Origin: Euonymus europaeus
Taxonomy: Eukaryota; Streptophyta; Magnoliopsida; Celastrales; Celastraceae
Direction: 5' to 3'
Length of the DNA stretch: 64,000 nucleotides
NCBI GenBank assembly: GCA_963580455.1
Contig: OY756964.1
Coordinates: 7,750,001-7,814,000 of the forward strand
Positions 24,335 through 37,044 of this stretch are shown piece by piece (position 1 is the first letter of the stretch; every line of letters begins with the position of its first letter). The notes beneath the pieces are model-generated. The model was not told the origin of the DNA. It made no database searches and saw only the letters and a list, made by a program, of their open reading frames with translations. Both the position numbers and the translations under genes were made by a program.

Positions 24335-24879
24335 AAATTTTGTCCCTAAAATTTACACAATCATACTTGAACTCTCGAACAACTCAGGTACTTCTCCCTC
24401 ATCTTTGACTCAAATTCACAAGTTGTTTATGCTACGTCCTCGTACATCCCGCAGGCTCTTGCTAATGGTATCACATTCAACCTCATGTCCCACTCCACAG
24501 TATATCCTCATATATACATCACTAATAAATTCAGATCCCAACCAATTAACCTTCCAATATCCCCCATGTACAAACTCATGCACATAACTCTCATTTCAAC
24601 CAAAGCACATCTCCTTTTCACTTTCATATTCTGAAGTAAATCTATTTACTTTTTACCATGACTTCTCTTATCATCTATCCAATACACACATCCTAATCTC
24701 CTGTATCCAAACACTTAACAAACACCCAAACACTATTTCATAGGCCCACTTGCACATTCATGTGCTTCGCAAAACCCTAGAAAATTGCTTGTCTGTTATT
24801 CGTGGTACGTCTATACTAATTAGCACTTCACCTCATCTTTCCTGAGCAATATGGTGTTTGGGTATAAAACCCCCATATC

Positions 24880-25150
24880 ACGTGACATCTCAACAGCTTG
24901 CTCTTGCCCAAGTCAACCAAATCCAAGCACTCACACCAATACAGAGTATCACATCTAGCAATCCCTGCACCACATGATATCTCATAGACTGCATTGACCC
25001 AAGTCAACCAAGTCCAAACATCCACATCGATACCAGGCATCACGTTTCGCAACTTCTGCACCACTTGGTGGCTCAACAGTCTGTGTTGACCCAAGTCAAC
25101 TAAGCTTAAGCATCCACAACGATATTGAGTTTCACACCACAGACATTCAC
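24880..25150. repeat. Minisatellite, about 92-bp unit, three copies
   Basis: The marker CCCAAGTCAAC recurs at 24907, 24998 and 25090. Around each copy lie similar CCAAGC/CATCCACA, TATCACxT and CTGCACCAC pieces, so three diverged units of 91-92 bp stand in tandem inside the non-coding interior of the gypsy element. Confidence 0.7.
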
Positions 25151-25908
25151 AACTGCTTCACCACCTATCACAAAGTATCACACCATAATACCATCAAAGT
25201 CATCGATCATAACCTATATATGGCTTTCATTACATTAGCCTAAATGAAATATTCCACAAGTCAACATTTTAATTTGTCACCTATAAAATGATCAAGCACC
25301 CTCATGGAGGCTCTGCACCCCTCCGTATTATCAATATTTTCTCCAATAGAATCCCCAAAGTCTTCTCTTATCAGTCTACCTGAACTCCATCATTACTGTG
25401 TGTTACATCATGTGTTATCCTCTCCTTCTCTGTGCCTGAATAAAACACCGACTCTTGTATACTACGAATGTGACTAATAGTGCACATCACAATCTCTACC
25501 ATGGTCTCTGCCTTGGCCTCACTGGATCCCATGTCTACCTTCAGTATGTAGTTCCTTATGAACCATTTTCTCTTTTTTAACATTTTTGTTCACTTCTGGC
25601 ACTGATTCCTACGTACTGTAAGTGCGACTAGTGATGTGCGCCACTCCGTACTATGGCCTCAGCCACTAGATCTCCATTGTCTATCTCCTTCACTAGGTGT
25701 CTCTACCGCCCGATTCAATCTAATAATTCTATGTGTGTCTACCTATGCCACTACAATTAACATTACTCCATAGAAAATTAATTGAATGAGGATTTATACA
25801 TAAATGAAATGTACTTGATTAACAGAGGTCGTAACATGACCAAGAGACTCACTACCACACAATATTCACATCGCAGACCCATGCATAGATCCTATATTAT
25901 CAAACATC

Positions 25909-25920
25909 GCAATGATACCA
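25909..25920 (-). other. Primer binding site
   Basis: On the minus strand TGGTATCATTGC follows the LTR end by three bases. Its first eight bases match the usual initiator-Met tRNA PBS of plant LTR elements (TGGTATCA). Confidence 0.7.
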
Positions 25921-25923
25921 AAA

Positions 25924-26201
25924 TGTAACAACCCGACGCAGGAGGCGCTACTCTATCTACCAAACTAAAGTTAATCATCTTACAACTAAGTCAAAACTCA
26001 ATTCTCCATAAAATCTGGCAGCACCTTTCAGTAAATTGAACGATGCCAACCTAGAATATGCCCACGGTAATTTAATAATCCACATCAATATCCATATAAG
26101 ACCTCTGATCATCAATTCACATGCATTCAACAACCTAGGCAGAGCGTCAAAAATATCTAACAGGAACCATCTGAACATGCAAGACCATCATCACACCCAC
26201 A
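25924..26201 (-). repeat. 5' LTR of gypsy element, segment 1
   Basis: Starts TGTAACAACCC on the plus strand (the LTR end in its own orientation) and resembles the left part of the solo LTR at 43097-45248, sharing TGGCAGCA and TGCCAACCT pieces. It is interrupted at 26201, with continuation from 29705. Confidence 0.65.
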
Positions 26202-26779
26202 TGTCGCAACCGGTTTTGCGAAAAGAATTTTTTAATAGAAGTCGCCACCAATTGAATAGGTACAATTGGTCACCATGAAAGATATAATTTTGGTCTACGG
26301 AAAAAAAATTCAGAAAAATGGTAAGTGAGTTTGTTATGTATGGGGAAGGTGTGAGGCACCCATAATGTCTGTTTTAAAAACAGTTGCCAATTTAACTTTT
26401 ATTATCCCATTAAATGATTTTTTGAAAATATTAATTGTAACGTATATGAAGTACAATAATTATATAAATTATACAAAAATTATATAAGATAAAAATAATA
26501 TTTAGAAAAATATAATAGCTATATAGGATAAAATAATTTAAGTAAATATATGGCTATATCGAAATAGAATGAACTTATAAAATATATATAAACTATATTC
26601 AAATATAATAAAATAATTTTATAATATATAAAAACTATATTAAAAGTCTTAATATTGAGGTTTATGGGGTTTTTCCATCCAATGGTCAAATTTTTCAAGA
26701 AACACTCTCACCTCAAGAATCTTTCCGATGATGCATTCAATGCATTCCCCAAATAGATTCCATCGTAGGCAAAAAAATT

Positions 26780-27510
26780 TAATATAATTTTTATATAATA
26801 AATAGTTTTAAAATAAAGTAAAATAAAAATAAAATAGTAATAAATAACATAAAATAAAATAAGAATAAAAATAGAAATAAAGCCAAAATGTAAATATAAT
26901 ACAAAAATGAAAATAACATAAAATATTATATAAATACATAATGATAATATAAAGTTAATAACATAAAATAAGATAATAATATCAATACGAAAATAGAACA
27001 AAAATATACCTATATATATTTAATAATAATGAAAATAAAATAAGATATAGATAAATAAAAATAAAAAAATAGAATGAAAATAAAATAAGATATATATATA
27101 AAAAAATAAAACGAAAATAAAATACTAGGATACAAATAAAAGAAAAATACCAAGATATAATAACGAATAAAGTAAGTAAAATAATAATAATCATGATTAT
27201 AATAATAATACCAATAATAAAAATAATAATAATAATAAACAAAGAGGAAAAATAAGTAAAATAAAATAAAATATAAAAATTCCAATAAAATATAAAATAG
27301 AAAAAAAATAAAATAAAAATAATAATAATCATAATAATAATAAAAAAACCGAAAATAAAATAAAATATTAAAAAACCCGAAAAGAAAAATAAAATAAATT
27401 AATGAATAAGTAAATAAAATGAAAAATAAAGATAGAAATAAGTAAAATAATAAGAAAATAAAATAAAAATAAGCAAGATAAATAAAGATAAAAATAAAAT
27501 AAAGAAAAAT
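26780..27510 (+). repeat. A-rich low-complexity tract
   Basis: About 730 bp composed almost wholly of AAATAAAATA-like words. It yields long minus-strand open frames of Phe, Ile and Tyr that are composition artefacts. Confidence 0.9.
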
Positions 27511-29242
27511 GTTGGGAACCGAGTTTTCGTGTGAGGACTATACAATATTAAATTATCGCAAATCCCCAATCCGACATATTAAAATATTAAATCACATAAT
27601 TAACAAATAAATCAAACAACATTAAATCAAATATTCAATTCACATATAAACACGTTTCAAATAGCATTCACATATAAACACGTTTCAAACAACATATTAA
27701 CAATATTGAAAAATGATGAATGACATGCAATCTCGGTTCCCTTTTTTTATTAGCAATCGAATATTTCAATCATGTTATTAAATTAACATAACTGAAAACT
27801 TATAATCAATTGCTTTGATGCAATGAACATACAAAAATCTCACATAGAATTTTATTTTCATGCAATTTTTAAATCAAAATACTCATAAATTTCAAAGCCC
27901 ACATGCTTCATATAATCCTTTGGCCCAAACCTCATTAAACCCTTACTTCATACTCAAACCAAATAAACAAATCAACGCCCACAATTCATATATAGAAAAA
28001 CTCTCCACCATAGTTAAATTAACTGCATTCAATCATTATAATACACCCACATTTACGAAGGGAAATCAAAACCTACAATTCACAAGCTAAATTAAAAAAT
28101 TCAACAAAACATCAGCATGTTATTCAAAAATTGTACCAACAAAGAGCAAGAAGAATTTAATTTCACAATCCAGCAATCTAAGCATACTAACAGCGACCCA
28201 AGTTTAATTATCATACCAATCTAACCTTCCTGGAATTCAAAGAGAAGAAATATAGAACTCAAAACATAGATTTACTGACAACCCTGCACAACCGTTCATG
28301 CTTTCAAAGAAATCAATCCAGAGGCAACCCAAACAACAATAATTCTCACATAAACATCCAATTTCAGAATCAAACAAGACGAAGTTAACATGAAATATGC
28401 CTCCCAATAATTCAAATCCTTAACAAAAAACCAACAAGCAAGAGATCAAGGGTTCCTCCTTTGGTTTTCAAACCATCCGAACCACATTTCAAGAATGAAA
28501 AAACAACTTCATGAACCCAAAAATCTCACCCTTTAATCAACAAAGAACCACAAGTATGAATGGTGGAGACAAGTCAGGGATTTCAGCCCGTAAACAAAAA
28601 GTGAACCCAGAATTCTCTCAACAAACCCTCAAAATTCCCGGCAAATTCGATGGCAAAAGAAGAAAAAGCACCCCAGAAAACCCCAAAAATTCCCAGAAAA
28701 ACCGATTCCCAAAGGAAGAAAAAAACCACCAGAAAAATCGAGAGAAAGCAAGAAGAGAAAACCCCCAAAAATCCAGAAAATTCAATCACTCTCCACTGAA
28801 ATTCCTTCTCCCTCTATTTATAGTTCTTCAAACCCCGATCTTCCCTTGAATCTTGATTTCGTTTCTCTTCTAATTTCTCCCTTAATCCCTCAAGGATTCC
28901 CCAAAATACCACCTAAACCGATCTCCTTCCTCAAATAATTCAGAAATCCTTCTTTTCTTCCTAAACCAATGCCTTGCCCCGATCTGTTTCCTCAAATAAA
29001 TCCGGAAATTCTCCATCCTTAAAGCTCTCAACCCCACCCTTGTGTGAACCCCTGACGGCCTCTCCTCCTTCTTTCCTTTCCGGCGAGATTTTCCCCAATA
29101 TTTCGGACACCAAATCACTCCCCATATGAACACTAGGTAACCTTTCCTTTTTAAAGCCCTAATCAACCTCCCTGTTTTCGTTTTCGGCTCTTCTTCCTCT
29201 CTATTTTCTTTCTGGTTGCTCTCTCTCTCTCTCTAACGACGA

Positions 29243-29377
29243 CACTATCTCTACTCTCTTCCTCCTCTGCGTCTTCTATCCCAATTAGGGTTAGTTAAAT
29301 TATGGACCGGCACTATCTCTACTCTCCCTCCTCCTCTGCTTCTCTATCCCAATTAGGGTTAGTTAAATTATGGGCTG
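29243..29377 (+). repeat. 68-bp tandem duplication
   Basis: Two copies, 29243-29310 and 29311-29377, begin CACTATCTCTACTCTC and contain CCCAATTAGGGTTAGTTAAA; they differ at a few positions. Confidence 0.85.
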
Positions 29378-29704
29378 GGCTTCTTCTTTTGATTTGAGTG
29401 AATCCGGTCTATCTCATTTGGGCTTACTAACCTTGGGCCGTTTTATCTTGTACTATATTGGGTTATGAATTTTTAATGGGCTGGGCTAGTTTGCTTGGGC
29501 TTACTGATTAGTTTTATTGAATCAAAATTAATAAACCCATATAATGGTGACTCTAATGTGGTCTTAATTTAAATCTAAATAAATCCATGTATTATTTATT
29601 TATTTTTATTTCTTACATGTAACATACATTTTATTGATCTTAGGACTCTCCTATGCTTGAATTTATCAATTGGGCCCTGGACAAAAATGGGGTACAACAC
29701 CACA

Positions 29705-29928
29705 TAAGATTAAGGTTCAATCGGAATCAGCCTTTTGGGATCTCCATGTGTTGTCTCATATGGAACTCACTTAGTAGAAGTCCAGCCTCTCCACCTACCA
29801 TCCTCCCATGCGATGTTCAATCATTCTAGGGAAATTACGAGCTCATACACACCCCCAATGCATGTAAAATGCATGTCACATAAAAATTTCATGATACATA
29901 CATATACCTTATATATATATCACATGAT
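29705..29928 (-). repeat. 5' LTR of gypsy element, segment 2
   Basis: Continuation of the LTR between the solo LTR and the CACTA element. It contains CACCCCCAATGCATG, close to the ACACCCCCGACCATGCAT of the LTR at 43097-45248. Confidence 0.6.
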
Positions 29929-30539
29929 CACTACAAGAAGAATGTGATTTCGCGTTTGATTTACCGACGAAAAAAGTAACTTTTTCATCGCTTCTTTAGT
30001 CAGCGATGGATTTTGCCACAGACAAATAATCTGTCCCTAAAATAGTCGTTGTTAATTTTTGTGATGGTTATTTGCGACGAACTCTTGGTGACGAAATTCT
30101 CAATAGAAGTTGAGACGATATTTTTTGTGACGGAATAATTTGTGATAGAATGAGTGAAGAATAATTCGTTGTGAAGTTTGTTATTGATATTTGTGACGTA
30201 ATATCCATCGTTGATTGATTTTCGTGTTTTTTATTTTAAAGTTTTGCAACATATATTTTGTTGGAAATAGGTGAAAATGTTTTTAAAAATAATTGATTTT
30301 ATATTTTAGCGACGGATAATTGTTTAATTAAAAAATTAAAAAATTTGAATTCTTAATTCTGAATTGGTTTTACTATTTTTTATTGCTGATTTAATATTTA
30401 AAATTTGAATTTACAATTCAATTATTGTGATAAAATTTCATAAATAAATAATTACTGACAATATAAATTAGATGCATTAAAAATACTTATCTAAAACTTA
30501 AAAGTATTCAAACTATTTATCAAAATAATACAATGTGTC

Positions 30540-31830
30540 CAAATTAAAAAGAGTAATCGTCATTAGAATACCCATCAAAACTCTCAAGTTCATGGTTGTT
30601 GTGATTATCAACAAAGGTTGGTGATGCAACGGACTGAGGGAAGTATTGTTGCATATGTTGCTACATAAATAACTACATCTATTCTTGTATCCGAAACATT
30701 TGCTCTTGCGTCTGCTATTGTTGCACTTGCTAATGCTCCTACAACTGCTACTACAGATGTGCTACCTTATCAATTAACTCAAAGTTCATCCGAGCCACAC
30801 GCTCCTTTATTTCTTGTTGTAAGATTTTACCATTCTCCTACGATGCTCTATGCTGGGAATAGAGCCTCCAATATGGACACTACCACCAGTTGATGATGAT
30901 CGATTCATCTTCCCCTTTTCTCTTCTTATCTTATACCCCTAGGTCTCCCAAAATTTATCAAGCTCATCCGTCACATCTTCAGGTATCCATCTTCCTTTAT
31001 CCTCACCACTATGAACCTTCTGCATTATTTCTGGCATCAACATAACACTCTTCGAATTCCACTCTTTTCTAATCACATAATCATTAGCAGATTCTCACTT
31101 ATACAGCTTCTTCAAAGTTTTAACAAGACCAACACTTCCCAAATCAACACCATACACAAATTGTAATACAATTCCAATAAAAGATTGAAAATTACCTTGA
31201 ACTCCTAAAAATAATAATTATTTTGTGTCTCATCCATAGTTGTCCAATCCACAAAGGGTTTCTCAAACTTGTTCTTAATTATCCCAGCTATCCTTCTGTG
31301 TACACTACTTGGCTCGAACTTAGAAATTTAAAAAAAGTAGTGCACATTACTGATGTGAATGTTTATATAATTAAAAAGCTTAAAAAAAAGAAATGGAAAA
31401 TGTAATTATCCCGCACCAAGATGTGCTCGTATCCGAATATGATTATCCGTTGATGAGCTACCTACATGATGTGTAGTAGGCTCATGCTATGTAGCATGTG
31501 TAGAAGGCTTAGGCTACGTGTTTGGATTTAATGGACTAGTGGGTGGGGCTAGGGGTGGGTTGGTCTCATGCATTAGGAAAAGGAAACCTTTTTGCGAGGA
31601 CCAACTATTGTCCTCCAAATGATGGCTCAGTAATCTAGAATTCACAGATGATGGGGATTGAGAACTAGAACTTCCCCTATGAGCACTAGATTGTAGACCA
31701 CGACCACTAGGGTGAGGAACATGACCACTAGATTGAGAAACATGACCTCTACCTCGACCGGATGGTGTATGGCCATGACCACTTGAACAATGACTATCCA
31801 TCTACAATAATCAGATTCTAAACCAAGTTG
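30540..31830 (-). pseudogene. CACTA Ptta/En/Spm (TnpA-like) ORF remnant
   Basis: A frame at 31514-31801 gives a Gly/His/Ser/Arg-rich start (SGHGHTPSGRGRGH), and further downstream pieces read VARMNFELIDKVAHL and EDVTDELDKFWE, in the style of the plant Ptta/En/Spm transposase family. The pieces lie in different frames with stops. It is assigned by its place within the CACTA element as much as by sequence. Confidence 0.55.
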
Positions 31831-33359
31831 ACAGTACCATCATACCCATTTTGTTAGTGATAATACCCAAAAAAGCACAAGTGATCATTCACAACTTAAA
31901 AAATCATATGCACTGTAATCCCAGCAGGCAGTAAAGAACGAATAACTAGGCTACATAGAATAAAATAAATATAGAATAACAATGCATAAATAATTTAAAA
32001 TAGCAGCAAGCGGCGAACAAAAAAAAATTGTGGAGAATATGTTTGAATTTAAGCAATTTTGCTTGCTTCCAGCAACATAATATTTTTTCAGCTAACAGTT
32101 AGTATGAAATCTAAGTCTGTCCACAAATAAGATTATCATTGCTCGAATAGAGTACCAATTCCTAAAATCTTACTTAAGGTTTCCATGCAATAGTTGGTAT
32201 TTTAATAAGTAACACAATCCTACTCCAAAGTGAAATAGATAAGAACAAATAAGATGCCAGCAAACTTAGAAAATTTACACAACCAAATTTATCAATAACA
32301 AGATTCTCTCAATTATCCAGATATTCTTTCCATATAATTCCTAACAACCAGAAATATATTGCTAAATAGATCACTTCAATGCAAGTACATCAGAATTAAA
32401 ACAACTAAACCTATAAAAACCAAGCAAAGCCGCTTACATTTGAACATGTTCTGCCAAAGAAGCTGATGATAGACTTCCAAAATCGAATAGCAGTAGAAAC
32501 ACAAAACAAGAATAAGACCTTCCAATAGGAGTGACAAAAATGAAGATTCAGTGGAGAAGTATATACCTTAAATAAAGCCCGAATAGAAGCGCAAGAAACC
32601 CTAACTCAAGAAAGGGAAATGGTCACTTTCTGGAATGATTGAACCTAGAAATCAAGAATAAGACTGAAGCATTACCAGAAAGGGAAGAGTAATTGATCAT
32701 CTCCGTTTGTGCCCTTCTCACGCGAATCTCTAGCCTTGTTTTGTACCTCTCTCCATCATATATGAGGTAAAAGAAATAGAAATCCAAACTAAAAACCAAA
32801 TTTTTTTCCGAATTACAATATCCCTCCCTTTTCTAATTAGCGTACCTCCCTTTTTTAACTTACAAAAACACAACTAACTTATAATTTAATTTGTTCCCTT
32901 CATCAACTTACAAAAAAACTACTAAATTATAATTAAATTTGTTCCCTTCATTATAAAAATACAGTACATAAAAATATAAATAATAAATACAAACTTAACT
33001 AATCATATTTAGTCCCTTCATTTGTCTCGTAATCAAAAGATTCAGAGTTTTCTTCATTATCTTTCTCAACGGTCTCTTCTGCATTTATTTGCCTTATAGA
33101 ATGTTTGTGAACCTCCTCATTTTGAGCCTCATTATCTACAAGGGACTTTATTTGGTCAATATCATCTTAAACTGGCTCTACTATAACTTAATCCTTTTGA
33201 AAGACATTATTTGATTGTTTGTCTTGATCAATATTTGTGCGCTTGACTTTTGTCTTAATCACGAGCCACCAATCTTGTCAATCACGTATCCCTTCTAGAT
33301 AAGAAGCATGATAGCTTGCTTCGCTTATTGTGCAATTATAAATAGATCTACTTTTTCTA

Positions 33360-36100
33360 CCTTCCCTTACGTTAAACCTCGATGATCCCGTTATGTCTAC
33401 TAATTCGTGTACCTTGATTAGGAGTTTGATCAAACCAATCGCAATTGAAAAGAACAATTTTCTTTCTTAGTAGTCCTGGAAATTCAAATTGAACAACCTC
33501 TTGTAGCACTCTATAATAGTCGTACTACGATTGCCCATAATATGTTACCCGTAAACACACACCACTGTTGATTGCCAACTTTCCTTCGCTCCACGCAATT
33601 GTGTCGAATTCGTATCCATTGACATGAAACGTATGCCAGGTCTCAACCTTTCTTAATGGCCCCGATGCCACATTTCGTATGAGTTCATCGTTTATCATGT
33701 GTCTTGTGTCATGAACCTAAAAAATAGAATAATCAAATGTGTTAGAATAAGCTAAAATATAGACAGTAAGAAAATTAAATTAAATTAATGATACTTACAT
33801 ACTCTCTGAACCACTCCGTACATGCTATCTCGATCTGATAAACGACTTCATCGTCAGTCAACGTAGCTGTTAATGCTCGAACATAATCAGTAAACAAGAT
33901 ATATTGTAATTTAATTCATTTTAAGTTCATAAATAATATTATAATATCTATCAATAAACATTAAATAATATAATAAATTTCTTACTTTATATAAGGTTGG
34001 ACAATGCCACAATTTTAAAAAATATACAATGTTGCGGCATTATATTCTCTGTCGGAGAGGTACCGCTTTCTAGCTTCACCAGTACGACAATCAGGTTGAT
34101 TGAAGATTGATATTTTTGGGAATATTAAGGTAAATGTATCCCCTTCATAATTTCGAGACACTCTGATCCGTCGAGAGCTCACATGTGGTTCAAAGTAATA
34201 CGAAGCAAGTGTTGATGCCTCTTCAACTATATATGCTTCACAAATTGAGCCTTCTACCTAAGCTTTATTCTTAACCTTCTTCTTTAAAGAGTGGAGAGAC
34301 CTATTTCAATATTGAATCGAACATATCGTTAAATAAATTTCACATATCAAATATTTTTTAAAAGAACAAGAATTAAATAAAAATGACCTTTCAAATGGAT
34401 ATATCCTCTGTATTGTACAAGCCCACCCATCATTGGTTCAAATGGTTGATGCACTACGAGATGTTCCATAGAGTCAAAAAAACATGGAGGAAATATATGC
34501 TCCAACATGCAAAGGAACATGGGAATGTTATCGTCCATAATGGTCAATTGATTCTCTCTTATTATTGTTGAAAATGTGTCTCTAAAGAACTGACTTAACT
34601 TAGTGAGTACAACCCAAATTGGATTGGGTAATGCTTGAATTGCAATTTGAAGCAGTCACTCCATGAAAATATGGTAATCGTGACTTTTCATACCAAATAA
34701 TTTTTCTTCTATCATATCTACGCACATGGCTAAGTTGGATGCATAACCATTTGCAAACTTCAAATTGGAGACCCAATCACACACATCCCTTTGTTGTTCC
34801 TTATTGAGACAAAAGTTTGCTCTATGTTTGAAGGATTTACCACGGGATGTTTCCACCAACCCTAGTTCTGTGCATTTACAATAATATGGCAGATCAAGTC
34901 GAGTATTTACATTGTCCTTTATTTTTCCCTTAACGTCCATCCAAGTATTGAAAATATTGTCAAACATATTATTCTTAGTATGCATGACATCGAGGTCGTG
35001 TCATATTATATTGTGCTTCCAATAAGGCAAATCCCAAATCAAGTCGAGCATTTACTTGCAAACCCTTGTTCCCCGGATAAACTTTGAGGAGGTTTTGATC
35101 TCTCAATTTGATTTCTAAAAAATGCATCCTTATTTCGTCTAAGTGGGTGCATCATAGGTAGAAACTGTCTGTGACAATCAAACCAAGAAATTTTTTTCTT
35201 CCATTTTTCAAGATAAATGCCTTTGAATTCTCCATGCATCAACAACATGCTAACTTTCCAGCAATGCTTCATGCAGACAACATATCATATGCAGGAAAAT
35301 CATTGATAGTCCAAATCTAAGTGGTTCTCATAACAAAGTTTTCATTCAAGGAGACATCGTATGTTATCACACATTCGCTCCACAATTGATTTAGCTTGTC
35401 AATCACAGGTTGTAGATAAACATTGATCATACTCTTTTGGATTTTTTGGACCCAAAATAATTACTGTCAACAACATAAATTCCCTTTTCATATATAACTC
35501 GGGGTGATAAATTATAACGTGTCAATATGACAGGCCAACATGAATAGTTTTTCCCCGATTGTCCAAAAAAGAGTGAAACCATCTTTGCACAAACCTAACC
35601 TTACATGTCACAGGTTTGAAGCAAAATTTGGATATTCTCGATCAAAATATTTTCATGCTTCTCCATTGGATGGATGACACAAAATGTTTGGCTTGCGTTG
35701 ATGCTCATAATGCCACCTCATCTCTTTCGCTATCACCGTAGAATTGAATAGCTTCTTAAGCCTGAAAATCAGTTGCAAGTACCTCATCCGCTTAATAGAA
35801 ATCTCATTGGCCTGACCACATCCAGTTCTTTGATATTTATAACGGTCTGGTTGGAAAAATTCGCACTGCTTTTCATCCTTATTTTCCTTATAATAAAACA
35901 TGCAACCATTAACACAACAATCAATTCAATCATACCCTAGTCCAAGTTTGGAACTAAACTTTTGGATTGTTAGAAATCCGCAGGCATCCTATTTTCGGCC
36001 AGCATCCCAACCTCTGGTCCTACAACAACTCGTATACATTAAAATTATTCCAATCATCTTTTCAATAATAATTTCTTGCATCTATTGGTTCATCAACAAC
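33360..36100 (-). pseudogene. CACTA TNP2-type transposase, decayed
   Basis: From right to left on the minus strand: a piece with LKKLFNSTVIAKEMRWHYEH (35653-35901), a piece with WFDCHRQFLPMMHPLRRNK (35039-35272), MKSHDYHIFME (34656-34985) and a DUF4218-like FFDSMEHLVVHQPFEPMMGG (34347-34547). Further down are pieces resembling DUF4218/DUF4216, with VLFNCDWFDQTPNQGTR near 33.4 kb. This is the order in plant Tnp2 proteins. The frame is broken many times. Confidence 0.82.
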
Positions 36101-36488
36101 ATAAGGGTAATTTTAGGCATCTTTTCACCATGAGTTGTCCAATAGCAATATCCATCCTGAAAACCTTCTCTACATAAGTGCACTCTAACTTCCTGCAAAT
36201 CAACAAACCTTCTCATTTGCATGGACATCTTATTATTCTTGTATTCTGAAATTGAATATTATTTGTAGATGTAAAAGCTACAAATTCCTCAGGCCCATTC
36301 AAGAAGTCACGTGTAATTTCTACTCGATTTGGTCCCACTCGATTATAAATCCATAAACAATACTCAGGTACATCCATTATATTAAAATCACCTACATAAG
36401 TTGATTTGAAATAACACAAACAATTATAAAAATAACATGAAAATTTACTAAAATTTCGTCGCCAAATCACCATTTTCTTGTAGTGGAT

Positions 36489-37044
36489 GTATGTTTTGGA
36501 ATAACGCATGCTCAATACGATATGAAGCATGTAAAGGTATGCAACAAGATCCAATTATACAATAACTGTAACACATACAACGTGATTGTTCTCCCATAGG
36601 CACAATTAGGGCAAGAATGAAATAATGAATACCAATGAATAATTAAACCGCTGTTTAGAAATCGAAAGATAAACATGAACAAGATTTTGATAAGAAATCT
36701 CCTACCTTGTTATCTAAGCAACATAGTACAAGAATTCTAATTTCACCTCTCGAGCTTGAAATTCTCAATCATGAATCAACCTACCCATAACCCTAATTTT
36801 ACATTTCAATCCACAATCAAATAAAAAAGTCAAGAAATCTTACATTTCTCTCTCTAGATTTCCACTAAATTCTTGAATCCAAGTCTCCAACTTGGAATCC
36901 CTCAAATCAACAACAACTCTACCAAATACAAACATAAATAAGTCCAAATCAATCTATTTAAACTCTAATGTCACACAAAATCAAGATTCAAACTTTAACC
37001 TAGAAAACCCATGGTATCCTAACTTGAAAATCCAAGAATCTTAT
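36489..37044 (-). repeat. 5' LTR of gypsy element, segment 3
   Basis: Resumes immediately after the CACTA target-site duplication and resembles both 23.7-23.85 kb and 44.1-44.65 kb (for example ATACAAACATAAATAAGTCC). Similarity to the 3' LTR stops at about 37044, so the LTR is truncated. Confidence 0.6.

Larger units (their letters stand above)
26202..29699. mobile_element. Solo LTR, 3498 bp, TSD CCACA
   Basis: The ends are TGTCGCAACCGG and GGGGTACAACA, with the canonical TG...CA. The five bases on each side are identical: CCACA at 26197-26201 and 29700-29704. No second LTR or pol is inside, so this is a long LTR left by recombination, or a non-autonomous unit. The minus-strand reading TGTTGTACCCC as a start is the more likely orientation. 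The interior is AT-rich with an A-rich region (26780-27510) and a 68-bp tandem duplication (29243-29377). Confidence 0.85.
29929..36485 (-). mobile_element. CACTA (En/Spm) transposon, 6557 bp, TSD GAT
   Basis: Left end CACTACAAGAAGAATGTGAT; right end is the inverse CACTACAAGAAAATGGTGAT. The flanks are GAT at 29926-29928 and GAT at 36486-36488, a perfect 3-bp target-site duplication. Subterminal GTGACGAA and GCGACGGA words are frequent at 29945-30310, as expected for transposase binding. Coding remnants on the minus strand match TNP2-type (33.3-36.1 kb) and TnpA/Ptta-type (30.5-31.8 kb) products. Stops and frameshifts make it non-autonomous, but the ends look intact. Confidence 0.92.
23710..37044 (-). 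mobile_element. Non-coding gypsy-type LTR element (minus), split by two insertions
   Basis: On the minus strand this reads: 5' LTR (37044 to 25924, interrupted), PBS (25920-25909), a non-coding interior (25908-24335), polypurine tract (24334-24319) and 3' LTR (24318 to about 23710). The 5' LTR is broken by a solo LTR (26202-29699) and a CACTA element (29929-36485) and is cut at 37044 by another repeat. Related LTR pieces (36.9-37.04 kb and 23.7-23.85 kb) confirm that both ends belong to one family. No gag or pol domain is present in the 1.6-kb interior, so it is a LARD-like or deleted, non-autonomous copy. Confidence 0.7.

Noticed and set aside
24217..24587. Two short plus-strand frames in the gypsy 3' LTR and interior
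   Set aside because: They cross the LTR boundary and polypurine tract and have no domain.
26708..27332. Long minus-strand open frames rich in Phe, Ile and Tyr
   Set aside because: They are translations of an A-rich low-complexity tract and have no start context, domain or codon pattern.
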